Shown in pieces: positions 19,237 to 30,570 of a stretch of DNA of 64,000 nt (its first letter is position 1; each line of letters begins with the position of its first letter). The notes under the pieces are model-generated. The model saw nothing but the letters and a program-made list of their open reading frames with translations, ran no database searches and was not told where the DNA came from. A program made the position numbers and the translations under genes. Source of the stretch: Linnemannia schmuckeri (Eukaryota; Mortierellomycota; Mortierellomycetes; Mortierellales; Mortierellaceae); the NCBI GenBank assembly GCA_029449235.1, contig JANATG010000007.1, positions 1,922,001 to 1,986,000 of the forward strand, written 5' to 3'.

Positions 19237-22200
19237 TTACATGGCACGTCCAGACTCGCGACGCTCCTGTTGAGCCCTCTTCTGCCAGAACTCAGCATCA
19301 GTCTCTGCAGCCTCTTGACCCATCTCCTTCAACTTCTCTTCGGCCTTGTTGAGACCCGAGTGCAGCTCAGACTCTAATCCACGGACTTTACGTTCAGCGT
19401 CTTTGGTCCTGTAGCTCCACCAGCCCTGGGCATCCTTGCCGGTCTTTTCGACAGTTGACTTGACTTCCTTGGCGGCAGCGGAAGTTGATGGAGAGGAAGA
19501 AGAAGATGTGAAGCGGGTTTCCTTAACAGACTCATTGGTGTTGGCGCTGGCCTTGGGAATGCCACTGAGAACAGAGTCCTTCAAGTGGCTAAGACCGTCA
19601 GAGATATCGTCCTTTGTCTGCTTGATGTCCTCGACAATATGCTCAAACAGGTGTGGGGTGCTGTCGAATCCGCCTTCACCGCTCTCGTGGTCGTGGGTGG
19701 GCTTGGCCTTGGCGCTGACCTTCTCAGTGAGGACTTCAGTGCCGTGGGTCTTGGAAGACCATGGCCAGCTCCATCCAGACCTGGTGGGAGAGGAAGTAGC
19801 AGCGGTCTCCGCCTTCTCATACGGCAAATTCTGTTCCAACTCCTTGGATGCACGATCAGTAATTGATCTCTTCTCGTTCAGCAGCGCATCGGCGCGGGCA
19901 CGGGCATCACGGGCTGTAGGCTCTGCAGCCTTCTCAGCCGCACGCTTCTTGGCCAACAGTTCAGCCTCCATTCGGACCTTTGCCTCTTCTGTTGCCTTCT
20001 TTGCCCTCTCCATCGACAGTCTCTCCTCCCACTCGTGTGCGGTCTTCTCCATCTTGATCTTCTCCTCTCGGGCAAGAGCCTCGGCGCGGGCACGGGCGGC
20101 GGCCTGGGCTTCCTCCTCCTTGAGCTTCTCGAGACGGATCCTCTCCTGGATCTCGCGAGCCGTCTGCTCGACCTTGAGCTTCTCCTGGTGGATCTTAAGT
20201 TCCAGAGCCGCCTTTGCTTCGCGAGCGGCCTTCTCGGCGGCCGCAGTCTCGTGGACCACACGGTCGTGGATCTCCTTGGCAGCCTGCTCGGCCTTTTCCT
20301 TTTGCTCACGCGCCCAGGCATCGGCGCTAGCCTTGAGACGGGCTGCAGATTCCTCGGCAGCAAGCTTCTCGCGTAATACACGGTCCTGGACCTCTTTGGC
20401 AGACTGCTCAGCCCACTGGCGCTGTTCAAGCTCCCAGGCTTGGGCCCTGGCCTTGGTCTCAGCCGCCGCACGTTCAGCAGCCTCCTTCTCCGACGCGAAC
20501 CGAGCTTCCATCTCCTTGGCCGCGCGGTCAATAGCCGCCTGACGGTCGCGGATCAAGGCCTCACTCTGGGCCTTGGCGAGACGAGCAGCCTCCTCGGCAC
20601 GGGCACGAGCAGCCGCCGCAGATTTCTCCAACATGGCCGTCTCGGCTGCCAACCTGTTGGCCATATCCAATGCGGCGCGTTCAGCAGCCTGCTTTGTCTC
20701 CCAGACGAGGGACTCGGCCTTGTCGCGGAGACTGTTCATCTCTCTGTCATGGTCAATTTCAGCACGACGGGTACTCCACCAAGAGGTGCGACCGAGGGAA
20801 CTGCCGGCAAAGGAACCGGGGTAGTTGTAGTAGGTTGAGTCTCGGACACTGGCCGAGGACATTTCTTCGCCGTTTGACCAGTACTCAGGCTCGCGGGGAC
20901 GGAAACCGTACAGATCATAGTCGTTGCCGCCAGCGATGTTGCTTGTGCCATAGGTGTGATAGGAGGTTGGAGAGGTACCCTCGAGGCGGGAGGATCCGAT
21001 CTCTTCTTTAGTCGAGGACCAGCGATCGATGTCACTGTTGTCCAATATACCGTCCATGTAGCTGTCGCTGGTGGTGTAGTACGAAGCGCTTGTGGAATTA
21101 TGGAAGGGGCCGGGGTTGTGATAGCGGTAGTCGGAATCGTGCTCGTGCATCTTTGCAGATCCCATCTCCTCCCCAGTACTCCAACGATCCACCGAATCTA
21201 CATCAGTTCCAAGAGTAGAACGAGGGCGACGGCTCGAGAACCAATGCTTCTCAGCATCCTTCCTCTCCTTCGCCAACCGCTCCGCATTTTTCTTTTCCTC
21301 CGCAGCCGCATGAGCCTTCCACCATTCTTCATCCTTCTTGGCCGACTCCTCCAACTTCTTATCAATCGTCGCCGTTGTTTCATCCACCAGATCCTTGGCC
21401 TCATGCGCCTTCTCTTCAATCCAGTGCTTGACATCTTTGGACTTGTCCTTCAAATCGTGCATCGTGTCTTTCGACTTGTCCGCAATGGTCACAATAGTGG
21501 CCGAGGCTTGCTTGGAGACATCCTTGGCTTTGGCAGTAGCCTCATGAATCTTGTCTTCGACCTCTGGAGCATGCTTGTTCCACCAATGCTTAGCATCCTT
21601 CGACACCTCCTTTGCTTTGTCCCCGGCCTCGTACAACTTCTCCTCGACTTCAGGAGCATGCTTGTTCCACCAGTGCTTAGCATCCTTCGAAACCTTCTTC
21701 GCCTTGGCCTCGGCTTCATGGGCTTTGTCCTCGACATCCGAAGACAGACTAAACCACCAGCTCTTGACATCCTTCGACGCCTTCTTGGCCTTGTCCTCCG
21801 CCTCATGAAGTTTACTCTCGGCCTCGGAGTACTTCTCGTCACCCCAGCGTTTGGCGTCACGTTTGGCGGTACGGGCTCTACCCTTAGCGTTGTCGATCGC
21901 GTCCTCGGCCTCGGAGTACTTCTCATCTTTCCAGTGTCGGGCGTCGCGCAGTTTACCCTCGGCCTCGGAGTACTTCTCGTCACCCCATCGCTGTGCATCG
22001 CGCTGGGCGGTATACGCTCTACCCTTGACATCATCAATCGCGTCCTCGGCCTCTGAAGTTTTGGAGTTCCGCCAGTGACGAGTCTTTCTGGCGGCCTTGT
22101 CTATTTCATTGTCATCAGAGTAATGGAACCATCTCGAGTCCGCATCCGACACCGTACGACGATGATCGCCACCATCGTGGTGCAAACGATACTCAACATT

Positions 22201-23197
22201 CTCCTGAGCACCTCTGACGCGCTGCCCCACAGAATCCCTCATATCCTCAAGCGCATCCCTAGCATCTCCAGAATGCTCACCCCACCAACGCTTAGCCTTC
22301 TCCGCCCCATCCTCCACACCTTCACGCGCAGAGTCGGCAGCACCCTCGGCATGATGCCAGGCATCTCGCGCACGCGACGATAACTCGCTCTTGCCACTCC
22401 TTACCTTCTCCCCGATCGCGTCTGTCACCGACGAATGCGAAGAGGAAGAAGAAGTAGGATGGGTCCAATCGGATTTCGAGAGCCCGTCCGGGTGCTGGGG
22501 ATAGGGACCCGGCATGGGTCCACCGATGGAATCGATGATTGTGTGGGTTGTATTTGGGAGGACAAATGCGCCCGCTGCGGCCGCGAATGCCAATGGTGAG
22601 AACATCCTGAACAAAATGTTTCCTACATTTTTTTTTATCGTTTCAATTACGAAAATGATGTAATGGTTAAGAATAGTGCGTAAACGCAAAATAGCAAAAA
22701 AAAATAAAATAAAATAAAATAAAATAAAATGCGAAACCAAAGGAGAAAAAAAGTCGGAAATGGTTCATCGTTATTAGCAAAGAGAGAAGGGCGGGGACTT
22801 ACGCTGACGAACAACAAGGGATCCGGAGAGACCGGCAAGGGCGACGTAGAGCAGGCCTGGGAGGAGCTCCTCCTCATTGGCGACAAGTGAGTGGCGGTTT
22901 GTGAACCGGTGGTGCTCTGAGGGGGAGTGACGGAACCGCGTGGAGCGAGTGTCCTCTTTGTCGTTGTCGTGGTAATGGTGGCGACGGTCATGCTCGCGCT
23001 CGTCATGCCGCTGTTTCAAAATGAAGAACATGGTTTTTTAAGAAAAAATGTTAACAAAAGGGCCTTTCATGCATGTCTTACGTTCCATGTGGATATTCCT
23101 ACTGTAGCACACTTACGTCGTACTCGTCGGCATAAACGGTGGTGTAGGACGTGAAGGCACCGCCGGCAACAAGCCCTGTCGCAGCGGCGATACTCAT
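19237..23197 (-). CDS. MICOS MIC26/27 (apolipoprotein O-like) module fused to a ~1,090-residue repetitive helical tail
   Basis: Three exons, 23197-23117, 23010-22803 and 22622-19237, give 1224 aa. Residues 1-135 resemble the MIC26/MIC27 subunits that shape mitochondrial cristae: MSIAAATGLVAGGAFTSYTT, then a His-rich linker, then two membrane helices, EELLPGLLYVALAGLSGSLV and MFSPLAFAAAAGAFVLPNTT. The splice joining ...VVRQR to NILFRMFSPL rebuilds the family's paired helix region. The remaining ~1,090 residues are one uninterrupted exon of charged, Ala/Lys/Glu-rich helix: Trp-containing ~29-residue repeats (about residues 275-465), a Ser/Tyr-rich linker, then a long coiled coil with five exact 40-residue repeats (residues 798-997). 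Typical MIC26/27 proteins are 200-270 aa. The topology and role of the tail are unknown. Confidence 0.75.
19921..20520 (-). repeat. five tandem 120-bp (40-residue) coding repeats
   Basis: Within the last exon of the MICOS-type fusion gene, the blocks starting AKEM (20520), AKEV (20400), AKEI (20280), AREI (20160) and AHEW (20040) begin at exactly 120-nt intervals. Each follows the pattern A-K/R/H-E-x-x-x-R then E-K-rich helix. DNA identity between units is moderate, so the array is old rather than a recent expansion. Confidence 0.9.
21530..22090 (-). repeat. Trp-containing ~29-residue coding repeats
   Basis: In the same exon, units such as VSKDAKHWWNKHAPEVEEKL and VSKDAKHWWNKHAPEVEDKI recur every 29 residues (87 bp). 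More divergent versions carry KRWGDEKYSEAE and RHWKDEKYSEAE, and one shortened unit has 18 residues. Confidence 0.85.
22704..22730. repeat. (AAAAT)n microsatellite in intron
   Basis: About five to six AAAAT/TAAAA units in the second intron of the MICOS-type fusion gene. Confidence 0.8.
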
Positions 23198-24572
23198 GGG
23201 CTAAATAACAAAAGAAATGATGATGTTGAGCAGGTAATTAGTTTCTCGGCTTTTTCGTTGCGCTCCTTTATGTTCTGTCGAAAAAAAAGAAAGATGAGTG
23301 TGTGTAACGTACTCGGAGAAAGGGAGCGACCATAACGGAGAGTCAACAATGCGCAGAGAAAAGGAGAAGATGGACGATAGGAGATACGAAGAGTTCGGTA
23401 GTAAGATAAGAAAGAGGGAGTTTGTAAGTAGAAGTGCAAAGTGAAAGAAGAGGTGAGCGTGGATGAAGCGCGTGGATGGCGAGATAGGCGAGGCAGGCGA
23501 TGATGTGTAGAAAGACAGCAGACACCCGTAGAGTGGAGTAAGGATGGTGAATTGAGCCTATGCGTGTGTAAAGTATGAGTGTAGGCTGTGTATGTGAGGG
23601 GGTGGTGGTAGGGATGAAGGAAGGAGAGAAGGTAGGGGATAGAAAATAGGAAACAAAAGAGAAAAATGATGAACAAGTCGATGAGAAACAAAAAAAAAAA
23701 AAGATCAAACGCGTGCTGTTTTTGATCAGTACCGCGTTGCTGGATGGGAGACACGAGAAGAAAATTTTTAGAAACCGCGTCAGTTGATTTGCTATTCCAA
23801 TGCAGCCTTACCAACATAAAAGCGCGCCATTTGGTCTTGAACCCACCCTTGCAGTTTCAGTTCTCCCGAGTCGATGACAAGGTCAACAATAACGAACAAA
23901 AGCAAACACAGAACCCTGTATACCTAATTGCATATTTGCATCTGCACGATGAATTACCCATGATTACAACATAGAAAAATAGTTCAAAAAACTGTGGCTG
24001 AGGCTTTGACACGCTTCTTCATCGTAGGATTGCATGATCTTTACTCTCCTTGGAAAGGAAGAGAAATAGAGCGAGGGACTGAAGTAGGAGGAGTGAGTAA
24101 GGAAAGAGAAAAAGAGTAGAATGGAGTGCGCGGAATAAACATATCGCCAATACTCGAGGTGGTTCACTCTTACTTTATTTTTTTGCTATGGTCACCCCAC
24201 CCTCTTGCATCCATCTCCTGCGTTCCCTGGACACACTCGCTGTTTTTTGGTGCACTTTGCCTTCGTAGTTCTTTTCTTTACTGTAGAACTTTTTTTTTTC
24301 TCACTGTAGAAGCTTTTTTTTTTTTCATTCTTTTTTTCTTTTCTCTCTTTGTCCTCTCTCTCACAAATGATATTCTCCGATCGATTATGGAGGTAAAATA
24401 CCAGCACACTCGCACTCAGTCACTCAAAAAAGCGATACACCCTTCTCAATACCTCCTGGTCAATCCCTTTTGTTTTACCTCTCTGCATTTCTACTCACGT
24501 CCGTGCACTGATTTCCACAAAGAGACATCTTTGTGGGCTCATTTCAGAGTACCTCTTCCTCCTTCATGGCGT
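23198..24572. other. intergenic region upstream of the MICOS-type gene
   Basis: No supportable gene. It is purine-rich next to the MICOS-type start and T-rich from 24170 to 24360. A 12-nt match to a conserved 5S rRNA segment near 23739 lies in otherwise unrelated sequence and is not called. Confidence 0.5.
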
Positions 24573-26202
24573 CTCAAATACCTTCTTCGTTAGCCCCAGG
24601 GTCCACTCAATCATCTGCTGCACTTTAGGTGACAGAACTCAAATGCAAATGCTAATGCAGATGCAAGTGCAGCAGATACAGCAGCCCAAGAGATTTAGAA
24701 GACCACACTCTCATCTATGCCCTCTTCTACTTCCACTTTATTTTCAATACCGTCACCCCCGTCAGCTTCATCCAATCTGATCAATGAGGCTCTTAAAGCA
24801 TTGCTCTCCAAAGAAACGGTGTATTCTCTTTCCATTGGCGCAATTCTGAGTTCTGGCGACAGCAACAGTAAAGCGCCAGCTCCAATCCCAACTTAATATC
24901 CTGACCCGAACTCATATCCCCTTCTCTTCCATCATCACCTCTTCCTCCTCCTCCTCTTCGACATCACCGTCAGAGTCAGGGAGGTCCAATGGCAGTAGCA
25001 ATGATTTCACTGGAGGCAAATCGACAAGAGTGTAAGGAGCTGCAGCTGCATCAACGGGAGGTGCAGGAGGAGTGTAGGAGGGGTGAGAGTCAGAGGCGAG
25101 ATCACCCTCGCCTACCAAGCCTATCAAATGCTTCCAGAACCCGTCCATCTCCGTCATGCCAACACCACTTTACCTCCAACCACCACCATCATCGCGCCTA
25201 CCACCACCAATGGCACCAGTACCACTGATGACAGCAGTGAGGTTCAGGATTCGTATGCGGAAGAGTACTTTGGGAACCAAGAGTGTATCCAGTTTTGTGC
25301 TGACCGCTGCGGGGACGAGAGTGAATGTTTGGCAAGCAGAGTTGGATCTTGTCGAAAGTAATTCTGAAAAGGAAAAGGAGGAGGAGGGAGATGGCAGTAA
25401 TGGAAGTGGCGAGAGCGGGACTACGCGTAAGAGAGACGACAAGTGTGGCTTTATTCGGATCACCCGACGACAATCTTCTCCACCTCCAGTAGCACTAGCA
25501 GTTGTTGCACCACCTTTACCAACACCAACAGTGACTTACACATCATGGACACCACGTCCGACAAAAAAGCGGGAACGGAAGGGTCTTGACATGGTGGTCG
25601 GTGTTCGGTGGGTTGGGATCTTGAAGTCGACAGAGTTCACAATGTCCAAGGTCATGATTACGGGTCGACGACCTCCAAACTCGAATAGGTTATTTGTCAA
25701 CCCGTTGCTGGCACGCAGAGACGACTATAGCGATGATGGCAATGACGGTGGTGCAGACGAGGATGACCGCACTAACAATACTGATACCCCCTTCTTCTTC
25801 GGAGGATGTCGCGGAAAAGAGTAAGGAGTCAGGTAAAGAAGAAACAGGCGACGGGACGAGCACCCTATCAACCTCAACACTAACACCAACACCGGTACCA
25901 CCACTGCAGCACGGGACGAGGATGGTAGTGACACTGAGGTGGGGTTTGTGAACTGGACACTGTTCAACACGACAACACAACTACAAGCACCAATACCACG
26001 AGATGTTGGATCGCTTCCGTTGGATGAGATGATCTTCCATCTAGCACTCCGGGAGGCGATCAATCCGGTTAACCGGACACGAAAATCGACAGCAACAGGA
26101 GCTGCTGGCGCTGGGGATGTTGGAGGAGGTGATGGGCATATTGGGATGGCGAAGTGTAGTCGTTATTGGTGTTGTTCTTGTTGTTGTACTGTAGTACTAT
26201 AA
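24573..26202 (+). other. unresolved orphan or decayed protein-coding locus
   Basis: Plausible coding fragments lie on the plus strand in changing frames, without recognisable splice joins. They are a short start at 24573 (MASQIPSSLAPGS), a 59-residue open frame at 24717 (ending SGDSNSKAPAPIPT), a Cys-bearing piece near 25250-25360 (CIQFCADRCGDESECLAS), a 222-codon open frame at 25156-25824, and a final piece at 25939-26202 (EVGFVNWTLFNTTTQLQAPI). This pattern fits a frameshifted pseudogene or several small introns that I could not resolve. The minus strand has a competing hydrophobic stretch at about 25700-25790 (ISIVSAVILVCTTVIAIIAI). I do not recognise any family. Confidence 0.3.
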
Positions 26203-26870
26203 TCATTGCTTAAAAAAACAAAAAAACAAGACGAGTGGATGTATCTGTATCTTGGGCTGAGCATAGGTACTCTATTATTCCTGCCTTCCAGGGCTAGTTC
26301 GAGGTAGGGGCAGTGTCAATCGCTATGGCAGTGCTCGATCACTGGTGATATCCCGACGAATACGATGAATTGACCATGGGCGGCTGCGATGATGATATTC
26401 AATAGATGAGTACTAATAAGAGGCAAGAAAAGGATAGGTCGTAAGACCATTATTCTCCCTTTTTCAAGTGTGTACCGGGATGGTTGAGTGTAGCGAGGAC
26501 TAAAAATACATGTTGTCCCATACGGTGTCTCTGACTCTCGCTCTCTCTCTGTGCGGGATACTACTAATTGGCCTGCGACTGCTTGTTTGACAAACGCCCA
26601 AAATGGGTAGCGATCTGCGAGACAGAAAAGAACCCTTTTCTATTTTCTAAAGTGCTCACTCCTTTTCTTTTTCTTTCTTTCACCCACTTCGCACTAACTA
26701 CCGCCGAACGTCGAACGCCGAACGCAAAGCAGCAGACATCAGACAACAACCACCAATAGCAGGACACTCACACAAACAACCAGCCAGGAGAAATCAACTA
26801 AACATCACCTCCTCAGCTGCATCATAATCACATCAACAACAACAACAACAGCAACGACACACGAATCATC
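26203..26870. other. intergenic region and leader
   Basis: Nothing gene-like seen. The last 150 bp before 26871 are C/A-rich with (CAA)n-like stretches, as in the leaders of other genes in this window. Confidence 0.55.
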
Positions 26871-27809
26871 ATGAAGACTTCCATCTCAGCAGTACTCATC
26901 GCTGCACTCCTCTGCTTCACCTCATCAGTGCAAGCGCAAGGCACAGTCGCCGGACCCAGACCCGCCCCACAACCAGGCCAAACCGTCAACATCCTCTACT
27001 CAAACTCGGCCAACGACGATACTGGCTCAGACGACGTCCCCTTCAACGCCTGTTTCGCCTCCGAGACTGCCTTTAAGCCTTACGTCTACCTGACTTTTGC
27101 GCCCAAGAACGCCACCATCAACTTTTACAAGGACTCGAGTTGTCAAGAGTTTACGTTTGGCTTGAACGGGTATTATGGAGGGTACCCCGGGCAGGCCAGG
27201 TCGTTCCGGTGGGTTGGGTGGACGGAGGATACGTTGGGGGAGTTGTTTTTGAAGCCCATTGCTGGGCAAGGGGAGGCTGCAGTTCATCCTGGAGGACCCA
27301 CACCTATCACCACACCACCTCCGACAGAGGGAGGTGGACATCCCAATAACCCGTTACCACCGCCATTGAAGGCACCCGATCAGGAGACTGGTAGTGGCAA
27401 CGGTAATGGTCCCACCAAAAGGACGCCAACCTTCTTTGGAGTTGTCTTTCTTGGCATGATCGTATTGTCAATTGGAGGATTGATCTATTGGAGGACGGCG
27501 AGCAAGAAGGAAACCTTGGACAAGGGCAAAGGCATCTTGCCGTCCTACGGTCGTGGAGCTACTCGGGATGAGGATGAGGATAATGATATTCTGTTGACAA
27601 CACATAACAGGAGCCATCTCAACAATGATGGTAACTCATTCTCGATTGGTGATGAGGAGGATTCGGACGACGACGAGGAGGATCGTCGCCATGTTCGTCG
27701 ACAAAATAACGACGTTGACCACGGGGAGGAAGGACATGAGGATATGCGTGAACAGAAGCCACGGGCAGGGCAACATGATCGTTACCGTGACGATGATGAC
27801 CACGCATAA
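26871..27809 (+). CDS. uncharacterised single-pass membrane protein with two-Cys ectodomain (paralogue 1)
   Basis: Intronless 312-aa type I membrane protein of no family I can name. A signal peptide (MKTSISAVLIAALLCFTSSV, cleavage near QAQ) precedes an ectodomain of about 150 residues with cysteines at 61 and 91. Around the second lies the motif INFYKDSSCQEFTF, followed by a GGYPGQARSFRWVGW block. A Pro/Gly-rich stalk leads to a membrane helix near residues 187-207 (TFFGVVFLGMIVLSIGGLIY) and an acidic, His-containing cytoplasmic tail (DEEDSDDDEEDRRH). The gene at 29.5 kb shares the plan: two cysteines 30-32 residues apart, a NFYxDxxCxEF/Y motif, a TM starting near residue 187 and an acidic tail. 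The role is unknown; a cell-surface or wall-contact protein is only a guess. Confidence 0.75.
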   Translation: MKTSISAVLIAALLCFTSSVQAQGTVAGPRPAPQPGQTVNILYSNSANDDTGSDDVPFNACFASETAFKPYVYLTFAPKNATINFYKDSSCQEFTFGLNGYYGGYPGQARSFRWVGWTEDTLGELFLKPIAGQGEAAVHPGGPTPITTPPPTEGGGHPNNPLPPPLKAPDQETGSGNGNGPTKRTPTFFGVVFLGMIVLSIGGLIYWRTASKKETLDKGKGILPSYGRGATRDEDEDNDILLTTHNRSHLNNDGNSFSIGDEEDSDDDEEDRRHVRRQNNDVDHGEEGHEDMREQKPRAGQHDRYRDDDDHA

Positions 27810-29498
27810 AAAGGCAGTATCTACTCTTCTTTCCTTTTGTTGTACATTTTTTTCCCCACTTTGCATTTCATCCTTATCCGAAATAAACGGAATAGACAAA
27901 TCCTCTTCTTGTATATTACAAAAATGCATCCACTATTGATCTAGGTACTCTTTTTTTTTTCTCTTGGCATATGATCTGGACAACCACAATCGTGAAGGTA
28001 GCACGGAGAGCGGAAGTGTGGATGAAAGAGCAACAAGCAGCAACAAGAATGAAAAAAAAACAACGCTGCAAACTAGCAAGCCGAACTCGTTTGTCCGTCT
28101 ATCTGTCGACCTTTCGCCCAGCTCTTTTATTGCTGATTCTTGTTGGTTTTTATTCTGGGCGATGCGAAAAATAATTCATTCCTCTTGAAACAACGTGTCC
28201 ACAGCTACAAACAAATGCAGAGTAAGGGAGCAAAACACGACGATAATTGCTCATCTCCTCGTCCCAGTCCCATTGCACATTGCATTGCAAAAGAACAAAC
28301 AGAGAGAGAGAGGGAGGGCTCAGAAACCGACAACGGGGATCGAGAGATGAGGGATGGAGAAAAGAAAAAGAAAAAAAAATATAAGAGAGAGAGAGAGCGA
28401 GTATCGCTATATGGTTAGAGTGGGAGAGGTGAGACGCCCTTGCCTCATTCTTGTGTAAGTTGCAATAATAATAATAGTGTTTTCCATCCCGTAGTAGTTG
28501 GGGATGTGTGTCTTTCGGAGATGATTGCTTGAAATGGACTTCTGGCCGAGAGATGGAGTAGGGAGACAAGAAATAAAGCGAGACACTGCGTGCCTACCTG
28601 TCTACTCGCCGTCCTTTGCTGCTCTTCTCCCTCCCGGCATTGTCGTTGAGGAGAAGTGAAGGCGTAAAAAAGTAAAAACGACGGTGAGATGTCCAGTTGT
28701 TCCAGACGAAAATAAAAAAGTAAAAGCTGACCAACTGGATGGCAATCAAGACTGATAGCACACTGCCTATATCTCTCAGGCACAATCAGTTATTAGCCTA
28801 TGGCTGAAATATCCTGTCATGATTTCCACCCACTATCTCTCTCTCTCCTTCTTGTCCCTTGTGTTTGCTGCTCTGAAAATAAGTACAGTATACTACACAC
28901 AAGTGTTCTTCGACTTCCCAAAAGGGGATCGATGTCCGTGTGAGAAACATCCTTGGTTCACTGGCTGTTGCTTGAAGTGAGAGAGAAAGTGTGTGTGTGT
29001 GTGTGTTGGCTAGGGCAGGTCTAGTACTTGGATGTGAACAGGGCAGGGGCAATTTATAAAAATAGAATTCAGAACAGAGTGTGCCGATGGGCATGGGCAA
29101 CTGTGCAATCTGAATAATGAATGAATCGTGGGCGATGTGTGCCCGATACACAAAGGAACAATGAGGCCAAAGAAGAGAAAGGAGGAACAACCAGCCACAG
29201 TTCCGTTTAAAAGGCGGAAGATAAAATAAAAGAGTTCAAACCGAACTTCACTCCTCTCCTTTCTCTCACTTCCCTTCTTTCTCTTACTTCTTCACACCTC
29301 TCTCACTTCTTTTACTTCTTCACTTTTCCCTTTTCGTCGCTCTTCCCTTCCTTTCACTTCCTTTCTCTTCAACACAACATTCAACCCGACAACAACCCTC
29401 TTTTTCAACGACCCTCAAGAGGAAACACAAAAATCAAAAGCACAGACACCAACAAGAACCATCACCATCAACAACGACAAACCAACAATCACGCCCAC
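27810..29498. other. intergenic region with microsatellites
   Basis: No gene found. Contains (AG)n near 28300-28400, (GT)n near 28988-29006 and a CT-rich leader before 29499. Short open frames on both strands lack motifs and splice continuity. Confidence 0.55.
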
Positions 29499-30406
29499 AT
29501 GACATTCCAACGTTGGACAGCTACCACCGCAGCAGTGCTACTCATCACCCTGCCAACACTCATCTCGGCCGCCGTCGAGCGCTTGCCCGATCCAGCCCAG
29601 ACCATCGGATTGACTATCGAGGCCGAAGGCAGATACTCTCTCGAGACTCTCGAACTCAACAAGTGCCACAACACCTTCTCCCTCGCCGACACCTCCAAAT
29701 ACAACGCCATCAGTGCCGAGGATGCCGGTATGGCGATTAACTTTTACATGGATGACAAGTGTGAGGAGTATGACTTCTCGATCATCTCCCAGATCACAGA
29801 GTTCCAGGGCGCCTTTGCTGGGTTGAAGTATGTCGGCGAGTATAAGGACGCCAAGCCGGGATTCTATGAGAACAGAGAGTTTTCAGATACTGTCTTCCCT
29901 GATGCTGCTGGAACCCCCGATGCACCTGCGCCTGACACCACCAACCCCAACACAGGAGCTGGAAGTGGAACTGGAACCAAGCCCGCGGAAGGAACTTCGA
30001 CGGCTCTCGCGGGCCTTGCCGCGGACGGGTCCACCACAACTTTCACTAACCCAAGCGTAGGATTGGCGGTCGGCATGGGCATCATTGGCACAGTCGTCGT
30101 CGCTGGTATTATTGCCCTTAGCGTCGTTGTTTACCGACGATATGGGAACGGCGGCAAGAAGCGTGGCGACGGACGAGCCTTTATGACGTTGTCGACAGGC
30201 CAGGATGACTATGATGAAGAGACCGGACTCGCTGGCGAGAATGGACCTCACTCTTCTGCACTCATGCAGTCCCGTGTCGGTGTCTCCTTCGACGACGACC
30301 GGTACCCCTCCAACTATCGCGACGAGGTAACTAATTAAGCCTTTTTCTTCTTGCGGTGGCCATATCCACAAACATTAGACATGCTCATGAAATTTAACTC
30401 CATTTC

Positions 30407-30438
<32 letters not shown>

Positions 30439-30570
30439 GTAAATGTGTAGGCTGAGAAGAGCGACGATGATGATGAGGTGGGATTGGACGGATACCCCCA
30501 GGTACCTGAAGGTCCTACTCAGTACAGCCATGAACCAGGTACTCTCCCCCAGAACCTCCGTGCGCCATAA
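29499..30570 (+). CDS. uncharacterised single-pass membrane protein with two-Cys ectodomain (paralogue 2)
   Basis: Two exons, 29499-30326 and 30451-30570, give 315 aa. Signal peptide (TAAVLLITLPTLISAAV), an ectodomain with cysteines at 56 and 88 and the motif INFYMDDKCEEYDF, then a GLKYVGEYKD block corresponding to FRWVGWTED in the neighbour. A Pro/Thr stalk (PNTGAGSGTGTKPAEG) precedes a membrane helix around 187-211 (VGLAVGMGIIGTVVVAGIIA) and a YRRYG juxtamembrane basic motif. Exon 2 adds an acidic tail (AEKSDDDDEVGLDGYPQVPE). The 124-bp intron has a T26 tract (30413-30438) before a TAG acceptor; if it were retained, the protein would stop two codons into the intron (...DEVTN). Similarity to the gene at 26.9 kb indicates an old duplication. 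Confidence 0.8.

Noticed and set aside
19436..22056. Two long plus-strand open frames (368 and 366 codons) antisense to the MICOS-type fusion gene
   Set aside because: They mirror the highly repetitive Lys/Glu/Ala codons of the sense exon; composition is an antisense artefact, with no start context or domain.
23720..23770. Possible 5S rRNA fragment (CAGTAC ... TGGATGGGAGAC)
   Set aside because: Only about 12 contiguous bases match the conserved 5S segment; flanking stems and the internal control region are absent, so chance or a tiny relic.
25690..25980. Minus-strand type I membrane protein exon with a strong TM-like segment
   Set aside because: The frame is closed directly upstream by TAG, no signal peptide exon was found, and the plus strand shows equally coding-like sequence; kept only as part of the unresolved locus.
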